64,000 nucleotides of DNA from Micromonospora lupini (GTDB lineage Bacteria; Actinomycetota; Actinomycetes; Mycobacteriales; Micromonosporaceae), in NCBI RefSeq assembly GCF_026342015.1, contig NZ_JAPENL010000002.1, positions 563,001 through 627,000 on the forward strand, read 5' to 3'. Of the stretch, positions 14,201 through 22,410 are shown one piece after another. Each line of letters begins with the position of its first letter. Position 1 is the first letter of the stretch. Below the pieces are notes generated by a model. That model searched no databases. It had not been told where the DNA came from and saw only the letters and a list, made by a program, of their open reading frames with translations. The translations under genes were made by a program, and so were the position numbers.

Positions 14201-17114
14201 GACGAACATCACCGAGATCCGGTTCCGGGCCGCCTCGGCCGCCGCCGGCGGTCGGATCGAGGTCCACGCGGGCGCCGTCGACGGACCGGTCGTGGCCACG
14301 GCCACAGTTCCGACGACAGGCGCGTGGCAGACGTACACGGACGTGAGCGCGCCGGTGACAGGTGCCGCGAGCGGCTCGCTGTACTTCGTGGCACGCGATC
14401 CGAACGGCGGAACGGGTTCGCTGTTCAACGTCAACTGGATGGACTTCGTCGGCCGCGGCGTCACCGAGAACGGGCCGCCGGTAGTCACCGCCACCGCGAC
14501 CCCGGCCACCGGCACCGTGCCGGTCACCGTCGCATTCGACGGCACGGCCACCGACGCCGAGGGTGACACCCCGTTGACGTACGCCTGGGACTTCGGTGAC
14601 GGCGGCACGGCGTCCACCCTGGACGCCAGCCACACGTACACGAGTGTGGGGGCCTTCACGGCCACCCTCACGGTGACCGACAGCAAGGGCGCCAAGTCGT
14701 ACGCCACCGTGCCGGTGCGGGTGAACGCGCCGGACACGTCCTGCTTCGGGGCGCGTTCGGACGACTTCGACGGCACCAGCCTCGACAAGGGCCGGTGGAC
14801 AAGCGTGGTCCGGGAGAACCAGCTCTACTCGGTGTCGGGTGGCGCGCTGCGGCTGCCCACCGGGGTGGGTGACCTCTACGGTGCGCGCAACGACGCCACC
14901 AACCTGGTGCTCCAGGCGGCGCCGACAGGCGCCTGGGAGATGACCACCAAGGTCACTCTGCCGGTGACGGCCAACTACCAGCAGGCGGGCCTGCTGGTGT
15001 ACGGCGACGACGACAACTACGCCAAGGTGGACCTGCTCTACAACGGCAGCCGCTCGGTGGAGTTCATCCGGGAGACGGCCGCCACGCCGCGCAACGACGC
15101 CGGCGACAGCACCGCCGCACCGGCGGGTGACACCGTGTACCTGCGGATCACCAGCGACGGGACGAACCTGACCGCGTCCGCCTCGGGCGACGGGCAGACG
15201 TTCACCCCGGTCGGCCGTTCGGCCGCGCTCGCCGGCATCACCAACCCGCGGATCGGGGTCTTCGCGCTCAACGGAGGCACCGAGGCGCCAGTTGTCGACG
15301 CCGCGTTCGACTCGTTCGTGGTCACGCCGGACGCCCCGGCCGGCCCGGTCGACCCGTCGGACGAGTTCACAGGCGACTCGCTGGACAAGTGCCGGTGGGA
15401 CGCCGTCACGCGGGAAGACCCGAACGGTTACCGGGTCACCGGTGGCGCGTTGCGGATCGACGTGCCCAACGGTGACATCTACGGCACCGACAACACCGGG
15501 CCGAAGAACTTCATCCTCCAGACCGCACCCTCCGGCGACTGGACCCTGGAGACCAAGGTCGACGGCAGCCTGCTGAACGAGCAGTACCAGCAGGCGGGTC
15601 TGCTCGTGCAGGCGGACGACGACAACTACCTGAAGTTCGACTTCATCGCGGACAACCAGGCCGGCCAGACGGTGACGCGGCGGCTCGAGTTCCGCAGCGA
15701 GGTCGGCGGCGTCGTCCAGAACCCGCAGCCGGAGGCGACGAGCCTCACCTCGGCGGTGTGGCACCTGCGGCTGGCTCGCACGGGCGACACCTTCACGGCG
15801 TCGTACTCGGCCGACGGGACGACCTGGACCACGCTGGAGGCGCTTACCAACAGCGCGGTCGGGGCCACCCCGAAGGTCGGCCTGTTCACCCTCGGCGCCA
15901 ACCAGACGGCGTCGAAGACTGCCTCGTTCGACTACTTCCGGCTGAGCACGACTGTCGCCGACGAGACCGCTCCGGTCACGACGGCGGCGGTGTCCGGCAC
16001 GCCGACCGAGGGTTGGTACACCGGGCCGGTGACGGTGACGCTCACCGGTGCCGACGAGGCCGGCGGTAGCGGGCTCGCCAGCACGGAGTACCAGTTGGAC
16101 GGGGCGACCACCTGGACGGCGTACACCGCTCCGGTGGCGGTGAGCGGCGACGGCGAGCACGAGCTGCGCTACCGCTCGACCGACAAGGCCGGCAACGTGG
16201 AGTCGACGAAGACCGTCTCGGTCAAGATCGACGCCACCGCGCCGGTCACCACTGCGACGTTCGCTCCGGCGAACGACGCGGGCTGGCACAACGGGACCAT
16301 CCCGGTGGTGCTGACCTCGACCGACGCCGGTTCCGGGGTCAAGACGGTCGAGTGGTCGCTTGACGGCGGCGCGTGGACTCCGTACACGGCGCCGGTCTCC
16401 GTGACCGGTGACGGGCAGCACGAGCTGCTGTTCCGGTCCACCGACAAGGCGGGCAACGCCGAGACGCTCAAGTCGGCGGTCCTGCGGATCGACGGCACCA
16501 AGCCGACGCTGCTGGTGTCCGGAATCGCCGACGGCCAGCTCTACGGGGACAGCCAGGACGTCCGGGTGTCCTGGCAGGCAGTCGACCCGACCTCGGGCAT
16601 CGCGTCCGTGGTCGGCCAGCTCGACGGCAAGGCGTACGCCAGCGGCACCCTGCAGGCCATGTACGAGCTGCCGCTCGGCCTGCACGAGCTGACCGTCACC
16701 GCGACCGACAAGGCGGGCAACACGACGACCTCGGCGGTCCGGTTCTTCGTCACCACCTCGTTCCGGGACATGCAGAACCTGCTGGACCGGTTCAAGGCGA
16801 CGGGGCGGCTCTCGGCCAAGGCGCACAAGCAGTTGACGGCGAAGCTCGACGCGGCACGTCAGGCCGAGGCCGCCGGCAACGACAACAAGGCGATCAAGCA
16901 GTTGACCGCATTCCGTGACCTCGCCGCCGACGCCACACTGGTGCCGGAGGCCGAGGTTCGGGACGTCCTGATCCGGGACGCCGACGCCATGATCGTGCGG
17001 CTCGGCGGCACGGCCAGCAAGGCCGGGGGCAAGGCGAACGACGGCGACACGGTCAAGGGCACCGGACGGCTCGGTGGCGACGCCACCCGGCTGGCACCCG
17101 GTCGCCAACTCTGA
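11271..17114 (+). CDS. Secreted multidomain ThuA / PQQ-type sugar dehydrogenase / PKD / CBM6 protein
   Basis: A 1947-residue exported protein. GTG 11271 has GGAGG six bases upstream and begins a clear signal peptide (RRARLPLTATLLSLALASTTLL, AQA cleavage); the frame stays open upstream but lacks these features. Domains in order: ThuA-like (about 64-290, VLVFSKTAGFRHDAI, GVHAASDTEYSWAWYG); GSDH/PQQ-type beta-propeller (295-723, NTCCHAGGSMTFDSAGNLYL, NDLRGKVIRIHPEDDG); PKD (727-810, WTFGDGQTSTEANPTHTYAT); a beta linker; CBM6-like (925-1063, DGDWWSVVPADLTNI); PKD (1068-1153); two concanavalin-like glucanase-fold repeats (1157-1353, 1358-1560, each with LDKxRW and YQQAGLLV); three Ig-like repeats (1563-1826, ATDKAGN type); a FIMAH-type helical C-terminus (FRDMQNLLDRFKATGRLS). 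It probably oxidises or binds extracellular carbohydrate; substrate unknown. Confidence 0.9.
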   Translation: MSRSRRARLPLTATLLSLALASTTLLGSPAQAAPAGAQIPARDVPVAAPLSQVAPKAPKAAAADPYSVLVFSKTAGFRHDAIPTGIAAIQQLGAANGFTVDTTEDGAAFNDANLAKYKAVIWLSTTGDVLDADQQAAFERYVKAGGGYAGVHAASDTEYSWAWYGDLVGAYFANHPQNQQATVKVEDHAHPSTAELPDRWSRFDEWYNFQTNPRPDVHVLASLDEKSYTPGAGAMGADHPTAWCQDFDGGRSWYTGGGHTRESYAEPEFLKHLLGGIQTAAGVVDADCGASKTSSFEKITLDSNTSNPMELDIAPDGRVFYIERDGRVQIIKPDTGSTVTAVDLDVFTGNEDGLIGIRLDPDFATNKWVYLYYAPNDGVTRNLLSRFTVTGDTIDPASEKQVLRVDTQRNTCCHAGGSMTFDSAGNLYLATGDNTNPFESNAYAPLDERPGRQDYDSQRSAANTNDLRGKVIRIHPEDDGTYTVPTGNLFAPGTEKTRPEIYAMGFRNPFRIGTDPKTDTLYVGDYGPDANANNPDRGPRGLVEWNVVTPGNYGWPYCTGTNEAYNDYTFPSGPSGPKFDCAAPVNNSPNNTGLTNLPPVVPATVDYGYAGDARYPEIGGGGAPMGGPAYRYDANLNSPRKWPAYYDGKALLGEWNQNKMYTMQMTADGKSLVDINQLLTGMKMVRPMDFEFGPDGALYLIEWGTGFGGNNDDSGIYRIDYTAGDRAPIAAASANPTSGPAPLAVTFSSAGSRDPDGGALTYAWTFGDGQTSTEANPTHTYATAGNYTAQLTVTNPKGRTAVANVPVTVGNTAPTVSIEFPPDGGFFNWGDQVRYTVKVTDPEDGQIDCDRVNLQVLLGHDEHAHPLEQHTGCTGTVQTSLASGHGAEANVFAVFEATYTDDGGAGGAGALTGRDIEILQPKQKQAEYFTATGRVPGGTGGGDAGVQREAGADTAGGGQSIAFIEDGDWWSVVPADLTNITEIRFRAASAAAGGRIEVHAGAVDGPVVATATVPTTGAWQTYTDVSAPVTGAASGSLYFVARDPNGGTGSLFNVNWMDFVGRGVTENGPPVVTATATPATGTVPVTVAFDGTATDAEGDTPLTYAWDFGDGGTASTLDASHTYTSVGAFTATLTVTDSKGAKSYATVPVRVNAPDTSCFGARSDDFDGTSLDKGRWTSVVRENQLYSVSGGALRLPTGVGDLYGARNDATNLVLQAAPTGAWEMTTKVTLPVTANYQQAGLLVYGDDDNYAKVDLLYNGSRSVEFIRETAATPRNDAGDSTAAPAGDTVYLRITSDGTNLTASASGDGQTFTPVGRSAALAGITNPRIGVFALNGGTEAPVVDAAFDSFVVTPDAPAGPVDPSDEFTGDSLDKCRWDAVTREDPNGYRVTGGALRIDVPNGDIYGTDNTGPKNFILQTAPSGDWTLETKVDGSLLNEQYQQAGLLVQADDDNYLKFDFIADNQAGQTVTRRLEFRSEVGGVVQNPQPEATSLTSAVWHLRLARTGDTFTASYSADGTTWTTLEALTNSAVGATPKVGLFTLGANQTASKTASFDYFRLSTTVADETAPVTTAAVSGTPTEGWYTGPVTVTLTGADEAGGSGLASTEYQLDGATTWTAYTAPVAVSGDGEHELRYRSTDKAGNVESTKTVSVKIDATAPVTTATFAPANDAGWHNGTIPVVLTSTDAGSGVKTVEWSLDGGAWTPYTAPVSVTGDGQHELLFRSTDKAGNAETLKSAVLRIDGTKPTLLVSGIADGQLYGDSQDVRVSWQAVDPTSGIASVVGQLDGKAYASGTLQAMYELPLGLHELTVTATDKAGNTTTSAVRFFVTTSFRDMQNLLDRFKATGRLSAKAHKQLTAKLDAARQAEAAGNDNKAIKQLTAFRDLAADATLVPEAEVRDVLIRDADAMIVRLGGTASKAGGKANDGDTVKGTGRLGGDATRLAPGRQL

Positions 17115-17122
17115 TCCGATCG

Positions 17123-17160
17123 AGGCCCCTCCCCGACGCCACGGTGTCGGGGAGGGGCCT
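17123..17160 (+). terminator. Strong hairpin after the secreted dehydrogenase gene
   Basis: Perfect 15-bp stem (AGGCCCCTCCCCGAC at 17123-17137, complement at 17146-17160) with an 8-base loop, nine bases past the stop. No U-run follows, as is common in high-GC actinobacteria. Some readthrough into the small downstream gene is possible. Confidence 0.75.
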
Positions 17161-17186
17161 CCCTCATCCGTAGTGAGGAGATGTCC

Positions 17187-17708
17187 GTGACGGGTATCCG
17201 CAAGGCGGTGGCCGCCGTGTTCGCCGGACTGGCCCTGGCTCTGCTCTCCGCCGCCCCGGCGGCCGCCCAGGCCGACAAACTCAAGCTGACGGTTGCCGGC
17301 GACGGCGCGCAGGGGGTCACCATCCAGGCCACCTACGCCGACGGCCGCCGGTTGGACCAGGTGGTGCGGCTGGTGCTCACCGCCACCGGCCCGGACGGGC
17401 AGCGGATCGGTCCGGTGCAGTTGGAGCCGCAGCCCGAGGGGCACGGCTTCTACAGCAGCGGCCCGGTGCTCTCCACCGGCACGTGGAAGGTGACTGTGAA
17501 CTCCCCCGCTCCGTTGCCGGGCAAGGCCACCGCCACGGTGCAGGCGAAGGCGGCACAGTCACCGCCGGCGCCCAGGCCGGTCGCGGTGACCAGGCCGACG
17601 GACGGCGGCGGGTTGGGCGGCTGGTGGCCGTTCGCGGCGGGCGGCCTCGTGCTGGTCGCCGCGGCGATGGGAGCGGCCATGCTGTTCGGCCGCCGCCGCA
17701 CCGACTGA
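17187..17708 (+). CDS. Signal-peptide protein with C-terminal membrane anchor
   Basis: About 173 residues. The N-terminal signal peptide (VAAVFAGLALALLSAAPAAAQA) is followed by a small beta-rich ectodomain of about 90 residues, a Pro-rich spacer (SPPAPRPVAVTRPTDGGG), a transmembrane helix (FAAGGLVLVAAAMGAAMLFG) and a basic RRRTD tail. It is therefore surface-exposed and membrane anchored. GTG 17187 is preferred because GGAG lies six bases upstream; the in-frame ATG at 17181 is only a base or so from that site. It lies downstream of the large secreted protein on the same strand, which hints at a joint surface role. I do not recognise the ectodomain family. Confidence 0.75.
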   Translation: MTGIRKAVAAVFAGLALALLSAAPAAAQADKLKLTVAGDGAQGVTIQATYADGRRLDQVVRLVLTATGPDGQRIGPVQLEPQPEGHGFYSSGPVLSTGTWKVTVNSPAPLPGKATATVQAKAAQSPPAPRPVAVTRPTDGGGLGGWWPFAAGGLVLVAAAMGAAMLFGRRRTD

Positions 17709-17729
17709 CCGACAGGCGTTTCACCAACA

Positions 17730-17758
17730 GGGCCGGGCCGCGACGAGCGGCCCGGCCC
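17730..17758. terminator. Bidirectional hairpin between convergent genes
   Basis: Perfect 12-bp stem (GGGCCGGGCCGC / GCGGCCCGGCCC) with a GACGA loop, placed between the stops of the plus-strand anchored protein and the minus-strand aldo/keto reductase. A lone half-site TGATCGACTCG, the arm of the palindrome at 4681, follows at 17778-17788. Confidence 0.7.
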
Positions 17759-17801
17759 GGTTCCGTTCGACCGGTTGGTGATCGACTCGCGGCCGTCGTG
17801 C

Positions 17802-18755
17802 TCAGAGGATGGCGCGCAGCGCCGCCAGGTCGTCGTCGCCGGGCTCCCAGGTGCCGGCGGCGGCGTTGGCGTGCACCTGCTCGGGCGTGGTGGCGCCGGC
17901 GATCACCGAGGTCACCGCCGGTTGGGCGGCCAGCCCGCCGATCGCCACCTGGAGCATCGTCAGACCCCGCTCGGCCGCGTACGCCTCGATCGCCTCGATG
18001 GTGTCCCAGTCGGCCGCCGCGAGCCGCTCCGCGTACCGGCCGCCGCCGGAGAGCCGGCTGCCGGCCGGCGGCTGCCCGTCCCGCTTGTACTTTCCGGTGA
18101 GCAGGCCGTTGGCGAGCGGGAAGAACGGCAGCATGCCGAGACCGAACCGCTCACACGCCGGGATGATCTCGGTCTCCACGGACCGCTCCAGCAGGCTGTA
18201 GTGGTTCTGCGCGCTGATGAAGCGGGACCGGCCGTTGGACGAGGCGACCCAGTCGGCGTCGGCGATCTGCCAGCCGGCGAAGTTGGAGTTGCCCAGGTAG
18301 CGCACCTTGCCGTCGCGGACCAGGTCGTCCAGGGCCGCGAGGGTCTCGTCGATCGGGGTGCCCGGGTCGGGCTCGTGCATCTGGTACAGGTCGATGTGGT
18401 CGGTGCCGAGCCGGCGCAGCGACGCCTCCACCGCGCGGGCGATGTAGCGCCGCGCCCCGCGCGCACCGTAGTCCGGCCCGTTGAGGCCGTTCATGTCCAT
18501 GCCGAACTTGGTGGCCACCACCACGTCGTCCCGGCGTCCCTTGAGCGCCTGCCCGAGCAGCTCCTCGGAGCCGCCCTGCGGCTCGCCGTAGATGTCGGCG
18601 GTGTCGAACAGGTTGATCCCGGCGTCCAGGGCGGCGTCCACCACGGCGCGGGTGCCGTCGAGGTCGAGCTTGCGGCCGAAGTTGTTGCAGCCGATTCCGA
18701 CGACGGACACCACGAGCCCGGAGTCGCCCAGCCGGCGATAGGTCATCTCAGTCAC
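17802..18755 (-). CDS. Aldo/keto reductase
   Basis: NADPH-dependent (beta/alpha)8 oxidoreductase of the bacterial YajO/Tas-like type; substrate unknown. Catalytic tetrad positions are visible: Asp and Tyr in NLFDTADIYG, Lys in VVVATKFGM, His in DLYQMHEPD. The cofactor-binding C-terminal segment PAVTSVIAGATTPEQVHANA is present. Length 317 with GTG 18755 (VTEMTYRRLG) as start; ATG 18746 (MTYRRLG) is a close alternative. It lies 47 bases downstream of the ABC-F gene on the same strand and may be cotranscribed with it. Confidence 0.9.
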   Translation of the reverse strand: MTEMTYRRLGDSGLVVSVVGIGCNNFGRKLDLDGTRAVVDAALDAGINLFDTADIYGEPQGGSEELLGQALKGRRDDVVVATKFGMDMNGLNGPDYGARGARRYIARAVEASLRRLGTDHIDLYQMHEPDPGTPIDETLAALDDLVRDGKVRYLGNSNFAGWQIADADWVASSNGRSRFISAQNHYSLLERSVETEIIPACERFGLGMLPFFPLANGLLTGKYKRDGQPPAGSRLSGGGRYAERLAAADWDTIEAIEAYAAERGLTMLQVAIGGLAAQPAVTSVIAGATTPEQVHANAAAGTWEPGDDDLAALRAIL

Positions 18756-18801
18756 GAGATCCACCCTATGCCGGCCGGACGCACCGCTGCCCGGTGACGG
18801 C

Positions 18802-20517
18802 TCAGCCCACGTCCCAGACCGGCTCCGGGGTCTCCACCACCTCGCTGTCGCCGCCGAACAGCACGAACCTGTCGAAGGAGCGGGTGAACCACCTGTCGTG
18901 GGTGACCGCCACCACCGTCCCCTCGAACGCGTTCAGGCCCGCTTCCAGGGCCTCCGCGCTGGCCAGGTCGAGGTTGTCGGTCGGTTCGTCGAGCAGCAGC
19001 AGGGTCGCCCCGGACAGCTCCAGCAGCAGCACCAGGAACCGGGCCTGCTGCCCGCCGGAGAGCGTGCCGAAGCGCTGGTCGCCCTGCCCGGCCAGCTCGT
19101 AGCGACTGAGCACGCCCATCGCCGCGTGCCGGTCCATCCCCTGGCGGTGTTCGTCACCCCGCCACAGGATCTCGACGAGCGTCTTCGCCATCAGCTCCGG
19201 CCGGTCGTGGGTCTGGGAGAAGTGGCCGGGGCGGACCCGAGCGCCCAACCGGGCCGTGCCGTCGTGGGCCACCGGGGCGAGCGCGCCCGCCCCGTCGACA
19301 GGCCCGTTCGCCGGGTCGGGATCGGTGCCGCCCCGGGCCAGCAGCCGCAGGAAGTGCGACTTGCCGGTGCCGTTGGCGCCGAGCACCGCCACCCGGTCGC
19401 CGTACCAGATCTCCAGGTCGAAGGGGAAGGTCAGACCGTCCAGCTCAAGCTGGTCGCAGACGACCGCGCGCTTGCCGGTCCGCCCGCCGGTCAGCCGCAT
19501 CCGGATGTCCTGGTCCTTCGGCGGTACGGGCGGCGGCCCGGCCTCCTCGAACTTGCGCAACCTGGTCTGCGCGGCCTGGTAGCGCGAGGCCAACCCGTCG
19601 TTGTACGCGGCCTTCTGCTTGTACATGAGCATCAGCTCACGCAGCTTCTGGTGCTCCTCGTCCCAGCGCCGACGCAGCTCGTCGAGGCGGGCGTGCCGGG
19701 CCACCCGCGCCTCGTGCCAACTGGCGAAGCCACCTGGGTGCACCCACGCGCTGCCGCCCTCGACGGCCACCACCCGGTCGGCGCTCTGGGCCAGCAGCTC
19801 ACGGTCGTGCGAGACGTAGAGCACCGACTTCGTCGACTCGCGCAGCCGCGCCTCCAGCCAGCGCTTGCCGGGCACGTCGAGGAAGTTGTCCGGCTCGTCG
19901 AGCAGCAGCACCTCGTCCGGGCCGCGCAGCAGCAACTCCAGGGCGAAGCGCTTCTGCTGGCCGCCGGAGAGGGTACGCACCGGCCGGTCCCGGACGGCGT
20001 CCCAGGGCTGGTGGAGCACGATCGTCGCGACGGTGTCGAAGAGCACCTCGGCGTCGTACCCGCCGGCCTCGCCCCAGGCGCCGAGCGCGTCGGCGTACGC
20101 CACCTGGGCCTTGCCGGCGGCGCTGCTGAACTTGCCGCGGACCTCGGCGGCCCGCATGGCCGTCTCGGTCTCGGCGAGCCGGCTGCCGGCCGCGCGCAGC
20201 GGCGGTGGGGCCAGTGACAGTGCCAGGTCGGCAAGTGTCGTCTCGTCGCCGATCATGCCGATGAACTGGCGCATCACGCCCAGCCCACCGGCCCGCGCGA
20301 CGGTGCCGGTACGCACCGGCAGGTCACCGGCGACCATCCGCAGCAGCGTCGTCTTTCCCGCGCCGTTCGGGCCGACAAGGGCGACCTTGCTGCCCTCCCC
20401 GACCCGGAACGACACGTCGGCGAAGAGTTCCCGACCGTCGGGCAGTATGTGCCCGACCGCTGCCACGTCCACGTATCCCACGCCGGGATCCTGCCCCAGC
20501 GGGAGCGGGAGGGACAT
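18802..20517 (-). CDS. ABC-F family ATPase
   Basis: Soluble protein with two ATP-binding cassettes and no membrane segment, the ABC-F architecture of ribosome-associated translation factors and antibiotic-resistance proteins. NBD1 has GPNGAGKTT, LSGGQQKRFALEL and LLLDEPDNFLD; NBD2 has GANGTGKSH, LSGGQQARF and LLLDEPTDNLD. The linker between them (about residues 260-340) is long, charged and helical (RLDELRRRWDEEHQKLREL), as expected for the tRNA-contacting P-site linker. Length 571. ATG 20517 (MSLPLPLGQ) follows the methyltransferase stop by four bases. Whether it rescues stalled ribosomes or protects against a drug cannot be decided here. Confidence 0.9.
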   Translation of the reverse strand: MSLPLPLGQDPGVGYVDVAAVGHILPDGRELFADVSFRVGEGSKVALVGPNGAGKTTLLRMVAGDLPVRTGTVARAGGLGVMRQFIGMIGDETTLADLALSLAPPPLRAAGSRLAETETAMRAAEVRGKFSSAAGKAQVAYADALGAWGEAGGYDAEVLFDTVATIVLHQPWDAVRDRPVRTLSGGQQKRFALELLLRGPDEVLLLDEPDNFLDVPGKRWLEARLRESTKSVLYVSHDRELLAQSADRVVAVEGGSAWVHPGGFASWHEARVARHARLDELRRRWDEEHQKLRELMLMYKQKAAYNDGLASRYQAAQTRLRKFEEAGPPPVPPKDQDIRMRLTGGRTGKRAVVCDQLELDGLTFPFDLEIWYGDRVAVLGANGTGKSHFLRLLARGGTDPDPANGPVDGAGALAPVAHDGTARLGARVRPGHFSQTHDRPELMAKTLVEILWRGDEHRQGMDRHAAMGVLSRYELAGQGDQRFGTLSGGQQARFLVLLLELSGATLLLLDEPTDNLDLASAEALEAGLNAFEGTVVAVTHDRWFTRSFDRFVLFGGDSEVVETPEPVWDVG

Positions 20518-20521
20518 CCAA

Positions 20522-21127
20522 TTACCGGGTGACCCGCAGCACCCGGAAGCCCTTCTGGCTGGCGTGCCGCTCGACCTGCCAGCCCTGGTCGGTGATCCAG
20601 CGGTGCAGCGAGTCCCCGCCGAGGTGGCGGGCGACGACGAGCCAGCCGACGCCGTCCGGGGCGAGTCGGGGCAGCCACCGCAGCAACAGCTCGTGCAACT
20701 CGCCCTTGCCGATGCGGATGGGCGGGTTGGACCACAGTTGTGCGAACCGGAGGTCCGCCGGCACGTCGTCAGGCGCACTGACCCGGACCCGGTCGGCGGC
20801 GCCGATCCGGGCCGCGTTGGCGGCGGTCAGCTCGCGGGCGCGGGCGTTGACGTCGACCGCCCAGACGGTGCTCGCCGGTGCCACGTCGGCCAGCACGCAG
20901 GCGATCGGGCCGAATCCGCAACCGAGGTCGAGCAGGTCACCGACGGTGTCGGCGGCGGGAAGCTCGGCCTTGCGCAGGAGCACCGCGGTGCCGGGGTCGA
21001 GGCGGCTGGCGGAGAAGACGCCGCCGGCCGAGACGAGCTGGTAGTCGCGGTCGGCGACGGAGAACTGGACCTCGCGTGGCGGAGCGTCGCTGGCGGGTTG
21101 GGCGGTGAAGTAGTGGTCGCCGGTCAC
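20522..21127 (-). CDS. RsmC-like class I SAM-dependent methyltransferase
   Basis: A 201-residue Rossmann-fold methyltransferase. Motif I is LLDLGCGFGPIACVLA; the catalytic-type motif IV is SNPPIRIGK, typical of N2-guanine rRNA methyltransferases of the RsmC/RsmD type. The start is GTG 21127 (MTGDHYFTAQP), and YF(T/S)xxP near the N-terminus is characteristic of the small RsmC domain. The close coupling (four bases) to an ABC-F ATPase points to a ribosome-related operon (inference). Confidence 0.85.
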   Translation of the reverse strand: MTGDHYFTAQPASDAPPREVQFSVADRDYQLVSAGGVFSASRLDPGTAVLLRKAELPAADTVGDLLDLGCGFGPIACVLADVAPASTVWAVDVNARARELTAANAARIGAADRVRVSAPDDVPADLRFAQLWSNPPIRIGKGELHELLLRWLPRLAPDGVGWLVVARHLGGDSLHRWITDQGWQVERHASQKGFRVLRVTR

Positions 21128-21216
21128 GTCGGCAATTCTCGCACCGGCTCGGGCAGGTCACGACACGGCCCGCAGCCACATTTCCCAATATTACCCCCTA
21201 AAGGGACAATGACTCC

Positions 21217-21222
21217 TACTCT
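21217..21222 (+). promoter_or_regulatory. Candidate -10 element giving a leaderless transcript
   Basis: TACTCT (TAnnnT class) ends seven bases before the ATG at 21230. Transcription would start at or one base before the start codon, and that ATG has no good ribosome-binding site. No convincing -35 hexamer is seen. Confidence 0.4.
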
Positions 21223-21229
21223 GGGCGAC

Positions 21230-22309
21230 ATGGTGTATCGGTACGAGTCCGAAGAGGACGCATACGAGGACCCGGAGCCCGGGTCCGACCTGGCCGTGCT
21301 CAGCGGTCCGCCTCCGCCGGCCGGCCCCTCACCGTCCCGCTTCCCCGCTCCGTCGCTGCCCCGGCCCAACCAGCTGATGCTGCCGTCGACCCAGGCGCCG
21401 CAGACCCCTGCGCCGCCGAACCAGGCGCCGCCGGTCACCCGCGTCAGCACCACGGCCGCGGCCCCCCGCAGTCAGGTCTACACCTCGGCCCAGCCCGCGG
21501 AGCCGTCCACACAGCGCGGCGGCGGGCGGCTCTGGCAGGTGCTTGTCGGCGGCGCGGCCGTCCTGGTCCTGCTCGCGCTCTGCGGCCTGGGCGCCGCCGC
21601 GCTGCTCGTCGACGACGACCCCGCGCCACAGGCCACCCCGACCTACCAACCGAACGTCGCCGCGTCCGCCCCGGCGCAGCGACAGGATCTCGACTCGCGG
21701 GACACCGACCAGGCGCCGCTCACCGCGAAGGAGCTCTTTCCCGGCAAGGAGGTGAAGCTCGCCGACGGCCAGCCCGGCTACGCGATCCTCAAGACGCACT
21801 CCAGTGGCAGTTGCGCAGTCGCCGCCACCGACGAGGTGGCCGACCTGCTGGTCCGGCTCGGCTGCAACCAGGTCGTCCGGGCGACGTTGCGGGCTCCCGG
21901 GGGCGACCACCTGGTCACCGCCGGCCTGTTCAACCTCACCGACAGGGCCAGCGCCGAACGGGCCCGGGACCGCATCCGGCAGATCCTCGACGACCGGCAG
22001 GGCCGGTTCCGGGGGCTTACCGCCGGCGACGACACCGACGTCCTGACCAGCGCCCCGGCACGGGTCGGATGGCAGGTTAGGGGCCACTACCTGGCGTACG
22101 CGCTCGTGGTCCGCGCCGACGGGGCCGCGGTCAAGTCCGGCGACGCCAAGATCAGGGAAATCCTGTACGACATGATCGAGGTCCACCTCAGCCGGGGCGT
22201 CCTGCAACGGCGGGCCGACAGCGGCACGGCCGACCAACCAACTGCAGCGCCCACCGAGGGCAGCGCGAGCCCGAGCGGCAGCGACGACGGCGATCTACCC
22301 GGCGACTGA
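21230..22309 (+). CDS. Single-pass membrane protein with extracytoplasmic domain
   Basis: About 359 residues, family not recognised. Residues 1-20 are acidic, 25-98 are Pro-rich and disordered, 101-127 form one transmembrane helix (LWQVLVGGAAVLVLLALCGL), and the remaining 230 residues are an outside domain with two cysteines (SGSCAVAATDEVADLLVRLG and the following CNQ) that may be disulfide-bonded. A Ser/Asp-rich tail ends the protein. ATG 21230 (MVYRYESEEDAY) is preferred because it suits a leaderless promoter; ATG 21209, with AAGGGA close by, is the alternative. Divergent from the RsmC-like gene. Confidence 0.75.
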   Translation: MVYRYESEEDAYEDPEPGSDLAVLSGPPPPAGPSPSRFPAPSLPRPNQLMLPSTQAPQTPAPPNQAPPVTRVSTTAAAPRSQVYTSAQPAEPSTQRGGGRLWQVLVGGAAVLVLLALCGLGAAALLVDDDPAPQATPTYQPNVAASAPAQRQDLDSRDTDQAPLTAKELFPGKEVKLADGQPGYAILKTHSSGSCAVAATDEVADLLVRLGCNQVVRATLRAPGGDHLVTAGLFNLTDRASAERARDRIRQILDDRQGRFRGLTAGDDTDVLTSAPARVGWQVRGHYLAYALVVRADGAAVKSGDAKIREILYDMIEVHLSRGVLQRRADSGTADQPTAAPTEGSASPSGSDDGDLPGD

Positions 22310-22323
22310 CAAGCGACTCCGCC

Positions 22324-22359
22324 CGACGGGTGTGCCGCCGACCGGTGGCACACCCGTCG
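22324..22359. terminator. Hairpin after the single-pass membrane protein gene
   Basis: Perfect 13-bp stem (CGACGGGTGTGCC / GGCACACCCGTCG) with a 10-base loop, 15 bases past the plus-strand stop at 22309. It can also serve truA transcripts from the other side. Confidence 0.7.
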
Positions 22360-22410
22360 TCGTCCGCGACCCACCGGCCGTCAGCCCCTCGCCTGCCACA
22401 CCGCCGGCCG

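Noticed and set aside
12150..17444. 1764-codon open frame on the minus strand opposite the secreted dehydrogenase gene
   Set aside because: It is the antisense shadow of a high-GC gene; the plus strand has a signal peptide and recognisable domains, and the minus translation has none.
19865..21229. Upstream extension of the single-pass membrane protein frame
   Set aside because: The frame runs antisense through the ABC-F and methyltransferase genes and is not coding.
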